The notes: generated from the letters alone by a model not told the origin. Numbered from the stretch's first letter, positions 9,091 through 17,636 are shown. The stretch is DNA of 33,188 nt from Alphaproteobacteria bacterium (GCA_019751935.1 JAIEMR010000095.1:1-33188); one strand, 5' to 3'. A program made the numbers and translations.

Positions 9091-9993
9091 CTACATAGAA
9101 GATTTAGAAGAAGATCTTAACTTTAATTTCTCTTGCGCTCTTTCTCGCGCCTCTGCCACAGTTTTAAAGCGTTTTAACTGGGCTTCATGCGCGTCAGCTC
9201 TTTCTTGAAGAGCGGTTTTTGCTGAAATGGCGGCGGCACCTCCAACAGCTAAGATTGGACCTATTGTTGTTTCACCTGAAAGCGTTAAAACTGCCCCTGT
9301 TACAGCTGCTGTAGGCCCAACGAGTGATAAGATTCTGCTAAGGACTCGATCGGCTTTTGAAGCACATCCTATATAGGATTGATAGGTTTGACTCATTCCA
9401 AAAAATTCATCACTTAATCTTTCAACTTCTTCAGGTGTTAAGTCAGCTGCTTTAACAATTTTTCTTTTCCGACTTTCAATCTCGCTTTCTATTTCTGCTG
9501 CTTCACTTCGCGAATTTTCCAAAAGGATTTTTCCAGACTCATTCAAAAACACCCCAAATCCTGCAAGCGCAACACCAGCTTGTGCGCGAGGATTAGATAA
9601 ATCTGAATATATTGCAACTAACGTTCCTCCGGCCGCAGAAATAGGGATCCCTACGATAGAAAGAATATTTCCAGTAATACGTTCACCCCAGGCTGTAAAA
9701 CTGCGCCATCTACTAATTGGTTGTTGATCTGATTCTTTTAATGAGGAAGGAGTTCTAAGGATTGCTTCTGGTTCAATAACGGTTCTAGATGTTGTTTGAT
9801 GTAATGATGAATTGCCATCAACAGTATCATGGAACACAAAAGGTTCGGTGACAGGATGAATTACTGATGAGGCTTGATGCAAACCTTTCAGCTCTAATCC
9901 AGATTCCAAATCTAGATTACGGCTGCTTGCATGAGTATTTGCTGCCAATGATAAATATAAAACAAAAGACAATAATAAATTATTTACTTTCAT
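9091..9993 (-). CDS. exported two-repeat helical-hairpin protein, paralogue of the 16361-17146 product
   Basis: I recognise no named family. The 300-residue product has a signal peptide (VNNLLLSFVLYLSLAANTHA, likely cleavage after THA). A disordered segment follows to about residue 95, then two related units. Each unit has two glycine-rich hydrophobic segments followed by a charged helix: unit 1 begins ITGNILSIVGIPISAAGG, unit 2 begins LSRILSLVGPTAAVTG. Between them is LTPEEVERLSDEFFGMSQTY, matched in the paralogue by LSPDEMEELSDEFFGKSKIY. The second unit ends in a coiled-coil-like ERADAHEAQLKRFKTVAEAR. The pattern suggests membrane-inserting hairpins. It is the downstream member of a minus-strand cluster with the 10108-10320 scrap and the 10414-11910 gene. 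Function is unknown. Confidence 0.8.
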   Translation of the reverse strand: MKVNNLLLSFVLYLSLAANTHASSRNLDLESGLELKGLHQASSVIHPVTEPFVFHDTVDGNSSLHQTTSRTVIEPEAILRTPSSLKESDQQPISRWRSFTAWGERITGNILSIVGIPISAAGGTLVAIYSDLSNPRAQAGVALAGFGVFLNESGKILLENSRSEAAEIESEIESRKRKIVKAADLTPEEVERLSDEFFGMSQTYQSYIGCASKADRVLSRILSLVGPTAAVTGAVLTLSGETTIGPILAVGGAAAISAKTALQERADAHEAQLKRFKTVAEARERAQEKLKLRSSSKSSM

Positions 9994-10107
9994 AAATTAC
10001 CAACATCAATAAATAGTGTATTGATAATTTAAATATAATTTGTTTATTAACAAATGGTTTACAAGTAAAAAATAAATTATTATTATATTTTTTCAGTCTT
10101 TATAGAA

Positions 10108-10320
10108 TTAAAGAATGAATTCTTCTATGCTGGTTTCTGCTCTCATTCTTTGTTCAGCTCTTTTTACAGTTTCACGCAGTTCCAACTGTTCTTCATAAGT
10201 ATCAGCTTTCTTTTTGAATGATTCTCTAACAGTAAAAATGGTGTTCCAAAGGATGGGAGATCTAAGGATTTTTGCCCACGGTAAATCGTCCTTAATCATG
10301 GCGGGGCTTCTAGGTGACAA
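10108..10320 (-). pseudogene. C-terminal remnant of the helical-hairpin family
   Basis: This short frame (TTG at 10318-10320 or ATG at 10297-10299) encodes up to 70 residues. It ends in WNTIFTVRESFKKKADTYEE followed by QLELRETVKRAEQRMRAE. This aligns with the end of the second unit of the 9091-9993 protein (ALQERADAHEAQLKRF, then TVAEARERAQEKLK). It lacks the signal peptide, the first unit and most hydrophobic segments, and has no convincing Shine-Dalgarno. I read it as a deletion remnant of a third family member. A small functional helical protein cannot be excluded. The missing part is not present in other frames, because only about 90 bases separate it from the next gene. Confidence 0.55.
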
Positions 10321-10350
10321 AAAGAAATTATATATTTATTTAATTGTGTA

Positions 10351-10384
10351 TTTTTAAAAAGAAAGCCCCGCGCTGGGGGCTTTC
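10351..10384 (-). terminator. intrinsic terminator of the 10414-11910 gene
   Basis: GAAAGCCCC (10361-10369) pairs perfectly with GGGGCTTTC (10376-10384). Read on the minus strand, the hairpin is followed by TTTTT (10360-10356). It lies about 30 bases past the stop of the minus-strand 498-residue gene. This separates that gene transcriptionally from the downstream remnant and the 9091-9993 gene. Confidence 0.85.
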
Positions 10385-10413
10385 TTTGTCTGTGAACTAT
10401 CGCAATTTGAAAT

Positions 10414-11910
10414 TTAGAAATCCAAAGCTTCAGAATCTGCGCTTAAATGTCCCCTCACGTTTGCAAAAAGAGCTTTTGAGTTTATAGATGCTTCATTTGG
10501 CCAACCAGTTAAGGTGCCATCAATAAAATCAAATATTTCGTCTTCATTTAATTTTTGTGCACGTGGAGCCGTGGCAGAACCCTTATCAAATTCATTCAAA
10601 GAATACAAGGCAACCACAGTACATTTTAAATGATGGCGCATAAGTCTATGCATTTTATCTTCTGTGACTACTTTAAAAGGCCTTCTTTGGAGGGCAGTTT
10701 TTAGGTGGTCGACATTGGTTCTAAAGTCACTATCTGAATCATTAGATAGAAGCTGCATTACATATTTCCTTATACCCCATACATATGTTTCTGCTTCATC
10801 TTCAGTGGCTTTTCTATACTTGACGCCAAATCTGCTGGTACCTGTTATAAGCTGAACTGTTGCTTCTGGTAAGTCTTGATTATATTGATGGTCGGCAACC
10901 ACACTCAAAATACGCCCGCTTAGAGGAAGTTTTTGGGCTTGCGCTGCATCTTCAGCGGAAAGCAGAGTATCATGGGCCTTAAAAAAGCCTCTCCAAAGTT
11001 CATTCGCTTTCACTCTTTCTACGTCATTTGAAGAATTTTCCATCAATAAAAAGGCAGTGTGTACACCTGTTTGAGGGTGCTGCGTGGCAACAGTTTCAAA
11101 GGCTATTGAGGCAAAATCGAAGGGCTCCAAAGTGTCTCCTTGATCTCCTATAAGCTTCCTTATATATAGAGGATATTGACCCATTAGGATATCTTGCCAC
11201 AATGCATTGCTAAAACCTTGCGATCTATAGCGTGCCATATTAGGGTTTCTTGCAACAACAAAGTAAGGCAAATCGTGCTTATTCCAATCAGCATCGATAC
11301 TCTCAGCAGTATTTCCATAGACATCTTCTTGGTCAATATCTACACCTTTCATTCTAAGAGTAGTTAACTTTTTAGTAGTCTCAGGATCTCTCATTGCTAA
11401 TGCCATTAAGACTGTGTCGTTTTCTGCCATTAAGACTGTGTCGTCTGGATCACTGCGCGAAGCAGTTACTAAACTGGTAAAACGGTAATTTATTGGCTCC
11501 TGAGATAAAAATCTATCAAATGAACGGCTATCTTTTACATACTCAAGCAACAAATCACCAACAACTACATCATCACCAACTGTATCTGTAAATAAGTCAA
11601 ATTGATCTAATCTAATAAGATGAAGATAGTTTCGTCCTGCATTATCCCTATATTTTATTAAATGCGTTTTTAACTCTTGGGGAGGAGTTGAGCTAATGAC
11701 AGATGCTAGATCCACGCTTCCTATGTCTTGTTCATCTTCATCTCCATCTTCTGTACCATCCATGACAGATAAATTTTCAGTATCAGACCCTTTATCCGAA
11801 TCCAAAGGATCAGATGCCATCGCTGCATTGGAAAAAATGGCTAAAACAAATACCAGTACAAAAATGCTGAACTTCGACAAAAATTTGGTGCGAAGACTTA
11901 AAAGATGCAT
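10414..11910 (-). CDS. exported lineage-specific protein, 498 aa, paralogue of the 701-2713 product
   Basis: I recognise no named family. The N-terminus is a signal peptide (FSIFVLVFVLAIFSNAAMA, cleavage probably after AMA) followed by an acidic stretch. AAGGA lies 9 bases before the ATG. The C-terminal 170 residues match the 670-residue protein encoded at 701-2713: KLPLSGRIL, TSRFGVKYRKAT, LMRHHLKCTVVAL and FIDGTL are shared landmarks. The middle has ankyrin-like pieces (GRNYLHLI; MKGVDIDQEDVYGNTAES), suggesting degenerate ankyrin repeats. A 24-base tandem duplication (11401-11448) repeats DTVLMA within the reading frame. It is transcribed on the minus strand with its own terminator at 10361-10384. 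Secretion is supported; function is unknown. Confidence 0.82.
   Translation of the reverse strand: MHLLSLRTKFLSKFSIFVLVFVLAIFSNAAMASDPLDSDKGSDTENLSVMDGTEDGDEDEQDIGSVDLASVISSTPPQELKTHLIKYRDNAGRNYLHLIRLDQFDLFTDTVGDDVVVGDLLLEYVKDSRSFDRFLSQEPINYRFTSLVTASRSDPDDTVLMAENDTVLMALAMRDPETTKKLTTLRMKGVDIDQEDVYGNTAESIDADWNKHDLPYFVVARNPNMARYRSQGFSNALWQDILMGQYPLYIRKLIGDQGDTLEPFDFASIAFETVATQHPQTGVHTAFLLMENSSNDVERVKANELWRGFFKAHDTLLSAEDAAQAQKLPLSGRILSVVADHQYNQDLPEATVQLITGTSRFGVKYRKATEDEAETYVWGIRKYVMQLLSNDSDSDFRTNVDHLKTALQRRPFKVVTEDKMHRLMRHHLKCTVVALYSLNEFDKGSATAPRAQKLNEDEIFDFIDGTLTGWPNEASINSKALFANVRGHLSADSEALDF
11401..11448. repeat. 24-base in-frame tandem duplication
   Basis: TGCCATTAAGACTGTGTCGT occurs at 11401-11420 and again at 11425-11444, giving a 24-base unit inside the coding region of the 498-residue exported protein. 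It adds eight codons without breaking the frame and looks recent because the copies are identical over 20 bases. Confidence 0.85.
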
Positions 11911-12035
11911 AATCTATAATCCTTGTTAAAAAAGGGATGTAAAACGGGCTTGTTATCTGCTTTAAAGTAAAGAGTAGTAAACAAGAAAAATCTCTTACTA
12001 TATCTAATTACACTTAAGGCTGTTTTCAAGGGAAA

Positions 12036-12725
12036 TTATTGCTGAGTTTTAAGGATCTTAGCCCACAAAGGGGATTTAATTTGAGAAAGGAATTCTTTGT
12101 GTTTCAAGCTTTCCTCTTCACTAATCTCAAAAATACGAACAGGATAGGTTGTTGTGGTCTCTTCAATTTCAATCAAAGTTTCTTCTTGAGTTTCAATTAA
12201 TCCCAAGGAACGCTGCCTGCCACCTAAAAGCTCTAAATACACTTGGGCTAATAGCTCAGAGTCGAGTAACGCTCCGTGCTTATCGCGTTTTGATAAATCA
12301 ACATTAAACCGTTTACACAAAGCATCCAAACTGGCTGGCGAACCTGGGAATTTAAGGCGCGCCATATAAAGTGTATCAATAGCCCGGGTTTTGGGCAGAA
12401 CCGGTAAATTGACACGGCTGAGTTCTGCATTTAAGAACGCCATATCAAAATCAGCATTATGTATAACCAATGGGTCATCCCCAATGAATGCTAGAAAATC
12501 ATGAGCTATCTTTGCGAAAACTGGATGAGGCTTTAAAAATTCAGCAGTCAGGCCAGTAATTTTTGTCGAAATTTCAGGCACATCACGTTCAGGATTGATA
12601 TAAGCGTGAAAGAATTTTCCAGTTGGAAGGTGATTAAAAAGCTCAATACACCCAATTTCAATAATGCGGTGGCCTTGAGCTGGGCTTAGGCCTGTTGTTT
12701 CCGTATCCAGAATAATTTCGCGCAT
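12036..12725 (-). CDS. dnaQ: DNA polymerase III epsilon subunit (3'-5' proofreading exonuclease)
   Basis: DnaQ proofreads newly made DNA as part of the Pol III core. The three exonuclease motifs are present: Exo I ILDTETTGLSP (Asp7, Glu9), Exo II VIHNADFDMAFLNAEL (Asp94) and Exo III DKHGALLDSELLAQVYLELL (His150, Asp155). The His-Asp spacing of five is that of the DEDDh family. The 229-residue length is normal; the tail after about 165 would contact the alpha subunit. The N-terminus MREIILDTETTG leaves no room for an upstream start. It is a single minus-strand gene, divergent from pepA. Confidence 0.96.
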   Translation of the reverse strand: MREIILDTETTGLSPAQGHRIIEIGCIELFNHLPTGKFFHAYINPERDVPEISTKITGLTAEFLKPHPVFAKIAHDFLAFIGDDPLVIHNADFDMAFLNAELSRVNLPVLPKTRAIDTLYMARLKFPGSPASLDALCKRFNVDLSKRDKHGALLDSELLAQVYLELLGGRQRSLGLIETQEETLIEIEETTTTYPVRIFEISEEESLKHKEFLSQIKSPLWAKILKTQQ

Positions 12726-12857
12726 GACTTTCTTTTGTGGGATTGTGACTTTCTCTTTTGTACCTTTTTATTGTTTTAATTTCAATGAAATCCCTTTGCC
12801 TGCATAGTCAGGCAATATATAATCAAATTTAATTTCTTTTTACATATGTAGGTCCTT

Positions 12858-14345
12858 ATGCAGATTTCATTTCAAAAGACTCTTGGAGAATCCAGTGGAA
12901 CATTGGTGCTTGGTGTTTTTGAAGAAAGAGCCTTAACCAGATCAGCGCAGATTATTGATTCGCAAATTCAAGGAACCCTAAAAAAGGCTATCGAAAACAG
13001 TCCATTTAGCGGGAAAAAGGATGAAATAATTTCAATCGTAGCGCCGCATGGTATTCAAAATAATCAGATTCTGCTTGTGGGCCTTGGCAATCCAAAAGGG
13101 ATGTCATCACTTGATTTTCAGCAATTAGGCGGCAAGCTTATGGCTGCACTTTGTAAAGGTAAAGACACCCAAGTGGTTGTCGATATTATGGATGATAAAA
13201 TACGACAATTGCCTGAGATGATTGCAAATGTTGCAGCTGGAATGAATCTTCGTTCTTGGAAATTTGATAAATACAAAACCAAGAAAAAAGAAGAATCGCA
13301 TCTGAAGGAGCTTGTTTTTATAACACCTGAGCCAACTGTCTCAGAAAAAGCTTTCGAACCCTTAAAGCACATTGCCGAAGGTGTTGCCTTGACCCGTCAT
13401 GTGGTCTCTGAGCCGCCAAATATTCTCTATCCTGAATCGATGGCAGAAATCGCCTCTGAACTTAAACGTCTTAAGGTAGGCGTTGAAGTTCTTGATGAGA
13501 AGCACATGAAGAAACTCGGAATGGGTGCGCTTTTGGGTGTGGGGCAAGGCAGTATTCGGGAATCAAAACTGATCGTCCTCGAGTGGATGCATGGCCCAAA
13601 GGGTGAGCCGCCCGTTGCTTTTATTGGCAAAGGGGTGACATTTGACACCGGCGGTATTTCCATAAAACCTTCTAATGGTATGGAAGACATGAAATACGAT
13701 ATGGCCGGATCTGGCGTTGTTTTAGGATTGTTCAAAGCGCTGGCGCTTCGAGGCGCCAAAGTCAATGCGGTTGGTATTATGGGAATGGTTGAAAACATGC
13801 CATCTGGGTCTGCTCAACGTCCAGCGGATGTTGTGACATCTATGTCCGGCCAAACCATTGAGGTTATCAATACGGATGCTGAAGGGCGATTGGTTTTAGC
13901 AGATGCGTTGTGGTATACCCAAGACCGCTTTAAACCACAGGCAATGATTGACCTTGCAACCTTAACGGGTGCAATTTCCGTAGCGTTAGGCTGGGAATAT
14001 GCAGGGATATTTTCCAATAATGATGAACTTGTTCGTAAATTAACGGATGCTGGTAATAATGTTGGCGAAAAGCTATGGCGTTTGCCGATGGGTGATTCTT
14101 ATGACAAAGACATCGATTCAGAGATTGCGGATGTTAAAAACACAGGATCTGGCCGAGGTGCAGGCAGTATTACCGCAGCGCAATTCTTGCAACGCTTTGT
14201 CAATAATGTTCCTTGGGCGCATTTGGACATAGCAGGTATGGCCTGGGAAAAGAAAGGTAAGCCATTGGTTGGTAAAGGTGCCTCTGCTTTTGGTGTCAGG
14301 CTGCTCAATGAATTCCTAATGAAATATTACGAAGATAGAACTTAG
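12858..14345 (+). CDS. pepA: leucyl aminopeptidase (M17 family, PepA)
   Basis: PepA is a cytoplasmic hexameric metallo-aminopeptidase that removes N-terminal leucine and other residues from peptides. The M17 signature NTDAEGRLVLADAL starts at Asn338, and the metal-binding and catalytic segment GKGVTFDTGGISIKPS precedes it, followed by MKYDMAGSG. The C-terminal phrase PWAHLDIAGMAW is typical. The length of 495 is normal. In some bacteria PepA also binds DNA for site-specific recombination; nothing here tests that. The stop overlaps the convergent cydA stop by four bases (14342-14345). The gene is intact. Confidence 0.97.
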   Translation: MQISFQKTLGESSGTLVLGVFEERALTRSAQIIDSQIQGTLKKAIENSPFSGKKDEIISIVAPHGIQNNQILLVGLGNPKGMSSLDFQQLGGKLMAALCKGKDTQVVVDIMDDKIRQLPEMIANVAAGMNLRSWKFDKYKTKKKEESHLKELVFITPEPTVSEKAFEPLKHIAEGVALTRHVVSEPPNILYPESMAEIASELKRLKVGVEVLDEKHMKKLGMGALLGVGQGSIRESKLIVLEWMHGPKGEPPVAFIGKGVTFDTGGISIKPSNGMEDMKYDMAGSGVVLGLFKALALRGAKVNAVGIMGMVENMPSGSAQRPADVVTSMSGQTIEVINTDAEGRLVLADALWYTQDRFKPQAMIDLATLTGAISVALGWEYAGIFSNNDELVRKLTDAGNNVGEKLWRLPMGDSYDKDIDSEIADVKNTGSGRGAGSITAAQFLQRFVNNVPWAHLDIAGMAWEKKGKPLVGKGASAFGVRLLNEFLMKYYEDRT

Positions 14346-15877
14346 GCGTGCGATTTTAACGCTCCATCCGGCCCTAGTTTGATGTATTTAACCATTAAAA
14401 ATACATCAACGATGGCAAGGGTTGTATAAAACACAACAAAGCCAATAAGCGTAAACCAAACAGAGCTGGCATTAACAGCTGATGCTGCGCAAAATGTTGG
14501 CAGGACCCCTTCAATCGCCCAAGGTTGACGGCCGTGTTCTGCCACAAACCACCCCAGTTCCGCTGCAATCCATGGGAATGGTAAACTGATGATAGCCAGT
14601 TTTAAAAACCATCGATGCTTTTCAAAGCGCCTTCGAGTCGAAAGATAAAAGGCAAAGGCGAAAAATCCTATAAAGAAAAGCCCAAACCCAACCATTAAGC
14701 GAAATGACCAAAACAGCCAGGGAACGTTTGGTATGGTTGAATTCGCAGCCATTTTGATCTGATCATCGCTCGCCCCTAAGACGGGATCATGATATCGCTT
14801 TAACAAAAGGGCGTAGCCTAGATCTTTTGAATGCGCTTCAAAAATTTGACGAGCGCTTTGATTGTGACGATCAACGCGAAGGTCTTTTAATGCTTTATAG
14901 GCGAGCAAGCCCATTCTGATGCGCTGCTCAGCAAGTTTAACCAAATCCTGAATGCCTGGGATTTCTTGATCTAAAGAGCGCGTTGCAATCAAACCTAATA
15001 TCCAAGGAACCTTTACCTCATAATGTGTTTTGTGATTATCAATATCAGGAATACCAAAAACCACAAAACCTGCAGGGGCGGGCTCAGTTTCCCACATGGC
15101 TTCGATAGCTGCGACCTTCATTTTTTGGTTTTGGGAAGCCGTATAACCGCTTTCATCGCCTAAGACCACAACTGATAAGGCTGCAGCTAATCCAAAGCTT
15201 GCAGCAACCGTCATTGACCGTTTGGCAATCTCAAGGTGACGTCCTTTTAAGAGGTAAAAAGCGCTGACGCCAAATACAAAAATGGCCCCAGTGACATAGC
15301 CGGCGCTGACTGTATGAACAACTTTACTTTGAGCAACAGGATTAAAAAATATCTCATAAAACGAGGTTAATTCCATACGCATAGTATCAGGGTTAAAAGC
15401 TGATCCCACAGGGTTTTGCATCCAGGCATTGGCAATTAAAATCCATAAAGCTGAAAAGTTACTGCCGATGGCAACCATCCACGTGGCGGTTAAATGCCCG
15501 ATTTTAGATAGTTTGTTCCAGCCAAAGAAAAACAAACCAATAAAGGTAGCCTCTAAGAAAAAGGCCATTAACCCTTCGATTGCAAGGAGTGATCCAAAGA
15601 TATCGCCCACATAATGGGAATAATAGGCCCAGTTGGTGCCAAACTGAAATTCAAGGGTAATCCCCGTTGCAACGCCCATGGCAAAATTAATGCCAAATAA
15701 AAGACCCCAAAATTTGGTCATTTGTTTCCAAATAGGGCGACCCGTCATTACATAGACGCTTTCCATAATGGCAATCAACAGTGAGAGCCCAAGCGTTAGT
15801 GGCACAAATAAAAAGTGATACATGGCCGTTAAGCCAAATTGGATACGGGATAAAAGAACGACAGTTGGATCAATCAT
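14342..15877 (-). CDS. cydA: cytochrome bd-type ubiquinol oxidase subunit I
   Basis: CydA is the quinol-oxidising, haem-binding subunit of the inner-membrane bd oxidase, a high-oxygen-affinity terminal oxidase. The 511-residue product keeps the residues known from Escherichia coli at the same numbers: haem ligands His21 (His19 in E. coli), His186 and Met393, acidic residues Glu99 and Glu107, and Q-loop residues Lys252 and Glu257. GRQPW lies at 447-451. About nine hydrophobic segments are visible. The partner cydB normally follows directly, but here the downstream position is occupied by the convergent pepA, and no cydB lies upstream either. No strong Shine-Dalgarno is seen before the ATG. The gene looks functional; the partner must be elsewhere or absent. 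Confidence 0.95.
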   Translation of the reverse strand: MIDPTVVLLSRIQFGLTAMYHFLFVPLTLGLSLLIAIMESVYVMTGRPIWKQMTKFWGLLFGINFAMGVATGITLEFQFGTNWAYYSHYVGDIFGSLLAIEGLMAFFLEATFIGLFFFGWNKLSKIGHLTATWMVAIGSNFSALWILIANAWMQNPVGSAFNPDTMRMELTSFYEIFFNPVAQSKVVHTVSAGYVTGAIFVFGVSAFYLLKGRHLEIAKRSMTVAASFGLAAALSVVVLGDESGYTASQNQKMKVAAIEAMWETEPAPAGFVVFGIPDIDNHKTHYEVKVPWILGLIATRSLDQEIPGIQDLVKLAEQRIRMGLLAYKALKDLRVDRHNQSARQIFEAHSKDLGYALLLKRYHDPVLGASDDQIKMAANSTIPNVPWLFWSFRLMVGFGLFFIGFFAFAFYLSTRRRFEKHRWFLKLAIISLPFPWIAAELGWFVAEHGRQPWAIEGVLPTFCAASAVNASSVWFTLIGFVVFYTTLAIVDVFLMVKYIKLGPDGALKSHA

Positions 15878-16360
15878 GGTTTACTAACTTTTGAGACAAT
15901 TCAGTTGGTGTTATTGTTTGTTTTTGAACAGGGGCTATACGGAAAAAAACCCAAAGGATCACTATTTTGGCAAGGATTAAAACAGCCAATTTTCGGCCCA
16001 AAGGGTGCCAATTCTGAAAGAATAGTAATTTGTTTAGCATTCTGATCATACGGTAAAATAATTACAATTTTCGTTATCATGAGACACAAGGGACATGATG
16101 ATCAACCAATCCCCTCGTCATCCACGAGGAGCGAAGCGACGTGGCGATCCAGAGGCTGTTTCTGGATGGCCACGCAACTCGTTGCTCGCCACGACGACAG
16201 TGTCTGGCATGATGACGAAAACTTTTAATTCCTCCCTAACATTACGGTTTTCTTTGTCCAAGAGCAACGGGCGTTTTTAATTTATTTTTATAAATAAACG
16301 ATATTTTAATAATTTTTGTTTATTTTAATAAATGATGGTATATCAATTTAGACTAAATAC
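15878..16360. other. intergenic region with palindromic repeat and AT-rich leader
   Basis: These 483 bases separate divergent cydA and the 16361-17146 gene. The open frames here (for example minus strand 15901-16089) resemble nothing I know and have no start signals, so I leave them out. The region holds a dispersed palindromic repeat (16115-16218), then an AT-rich stretch with AAATAAAC (16292-16299) inverted as GTTTATTT (16318-16325). Both promoters must lie here; none is clear. Confidence 0.5.
16115..16218. repeat. dispersed palindromic repeat, copy 1
   Basis: The element is bounded by TCGTCATC (16115-16122) and its reverse complement GATGACGA (16211-16218). It contains a central hairpin GTGGCGATCCAGA / TCTGGATGGCCAC (one mismatch). 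Copies at 20768-20850 and 27233-27312 share the layout: outer GATGACGA end, GAGGA segment, and the central GCNATCCAG / CTGGATNNCCAC hairpin. It resembles the short dispersed palindromes known from many alphaproteobacterial genomes. Confidence 0.8.
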
Positions 16361-17146
16361 ATGAAAATAGATCGTTTATTTTTATTAGGTCTTGTTTGTT
16401 TTTTCCTGACAACAAGTACGTCAATCAGTTCCACAAAAGAAGAAAAGCATGGTCCTGATATTGAAATGGGCGGTCCACCTGCGATAACTTCTGCAATGCA
16501 GCCCGTGCGGACAGAAGAGGTAAGAGTTGATGTTAATCATGGAGAAGGCATAAAACCAAAACACAGTATGTTTTCCCCGCTATGTAAGACAATCACAGGA
16601 TCAGTTTTGTCTCTCTCTGGGTATGTATTGATGGGAGCTGGAGGCATAGTAGTTGCTGAATCCCCACAGTCAGTGACATTGAGTACAGTGCTTTTAGGAG
16701 TTGGCGGTGCTGCAAAACAAGCCGGTGCAAAATTTCTTAACTCCGCTCAAGAGAATGCCGCTCATTTGACACAAGAGCTTGACGATCATGTAATGCTTGC
16801 GCGAACGGGAAGTTTATCACCCGATGAAATGGAAGAATTAAGTGATGAGTTTTTTGGAAAAAGTAAGATTTATGAACAACTATATTTAAAACACGCATTA
16901 TGCCTGGATAATACTTTTGCAACGATTTGTAGTTTAGTAAGTTTGCCTTTAGGTTTGGTTGGGTTTGGTTTTACAATGTCTGGAGACACTACGGTCGGTC
17001 CCACATTAATTGCAGCAGGTGTGGGGGTTCGTGATTTAGGGGGATGGTTTAAAAGTAGAGCAGAAGCCTTGTCGACACAAAAAAAGCGCATCGAAGCAAT
17101 GCATAAATTAAGAAAAGCGAGCGTTCAAGAGGCTGACGCTCGCTAA
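16361..17146 (+). CDS. exported two-repeat helical-hairpin protein, paralogue of the 9091-9993 product
   Basis: The 261-residue product has a signal peptide (MKIDRLFLLGLVCFFLTTSTS) and the same layout as the 9091-9993 protein. Unit 1 starts ITGSVLSLSGYVLMGAGG, the linker is LSPDEMEELSDEFFGKSKIY, and unit 2 runs through MSGDTTVGPTLIAAGVGV to a charged helix FKSRAEALSTQKKRIEAM. In the paralogue the equivalent of unit 2 reads LSGETTIGPILAVGGAAA. The glycine-rich hydrophobic pairs suggest membrane hairpins. The stretch before unit 1 is shorter than in the paralogue. No Shine-Dalgarno is visible before the ATG. A hairpin overlaps its last codons (17117-17143). It is convergent with secB. Function is unknown; a membrane-active secreted protein is a guess from composition. 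Confidence 0.8.
   Translation: MKIDRLFLLGLVCFFLTTSTSISSTKEEKHGPDIEMGGPPAITSAMQPVRTEEVRVDVNHGEGIKPKHSMFSPLCKTITGSVLSLSGYVLMGAGGIVVAESPQSVTLSTVLLGVGGAAKQAGAKFLNSAQENAAHLTQELDDHVMLARTGSLSPDEMEELSDEFFGKSKIYEQLYLKHALCLDNTFATICSLVSLPLGLVGFGFTMSGDTTVGPTLIAAGVGVRDLGGWFKSRAEALSTQKKRIEAMHKLRKASVQEADAR
17117..17143 (+). terminator. hairpin overlapping the 3' end of the 16361-17146 gene
   Basis: GCGAGCGT (17117-17124) is perfectly inverted as ACGCTCGC (17136-17143) with an 11-base loop. The stop codon TAA follows at 17144-17146, then TCTTTTAG. The only candidate terminator between this gene and convergent secB therefore lies inside the last codons. The downstream T run is weak. Confidence 0.55.
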
Positions 17147-17165
17147 TCTTTTAGATTGAGGCAAA

Positions 17166-17636
17166 TTAATTCACATTTTGCTGTGGTTGTTGAACACTGG
17201 TTTTTTGCTGTTGATAAAGATACGCAAAATCCACTGGCGCTAACATAAGGGGCGCAAATCCACCATCACGAACAACGTCCGCAATAATATTGCGAGCAAA
17301 TGGGAATAACAGGGACGGGCAGTGAATCATCAATAAAGGTTCAACATGCTCCTCAGCAACGTTTCCAAGAGTTACAATCCCTGCATAACTCAGTTCGGTT
17401 AAGAACATTTGTTCATTATCACGTTTTGCATCCACTTGGATTTCCAAAACAACTTCAAACGTATTTTCGCCAATAGAGCCAGCTTTGGCCTGAATATCAA
17501 CGGAGATACTTGGTTTTTTATCGGTTTCTTCGGTGAGGTGCTTTAATGGGTTAGGGTTTTCAAAGGAAAGATCCTTTATATATTGTCCTCTGATAACAAA
17601 CGGCAGAACGCCATCTTGATCTTGGGATTGGCTCAT
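17166..17636 (-). CDS. secB: protein-export chaperone SecB
   Basis: SecB is a cytoplasmic tetrameric chaperone that keeps preproteins unfolded and hands them to SecA. The 156-residue product has the family landmarks: FVIRGQYIKDLSFENPNPL near the N-terminus, FEVVLEIQVDA, the ELSYAGIVTL strand, then CPSLLFPFARNIIADVVRDGGFAPLMLAPVDFAYLY in pieces typical of alphaproteobacterial SecB, and a Gln-rich tail. GAGGAG lies 9 bases upstream of the ATG. It fits with the many exported proteins in the window. It is a single gene, convergent with the 16361-17146 gene, and intact. Confidence 0.95.
   Translation of the reverse strand: MSQSQDQDGVLPFVIRGQYIKDLSFENPNPLKHLTEETDKKPSISVDIQAKAGSIGENTFEVVLEIQVDAKRDNEQMFLTELSYAGIVTLGNVAEEHVEPLLMIHCPSLLFPFARNIIADVVRDGGFAPLMLAPVDFAYLYQQQKTSVQQPQQNVN

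Noticed and set aside
15901..16089. 62-codon minus-strand frame upstream of cydA
   Set aside because: Composition is odd, no family is recognisable, and there is no ribosome site. It is more likely chance frame in intergenic DNA.
16095..16280. 61-codon plus-strand frame
   Set aside because: It runs through palindromic repeat copy 1 and is explained by the repeat.
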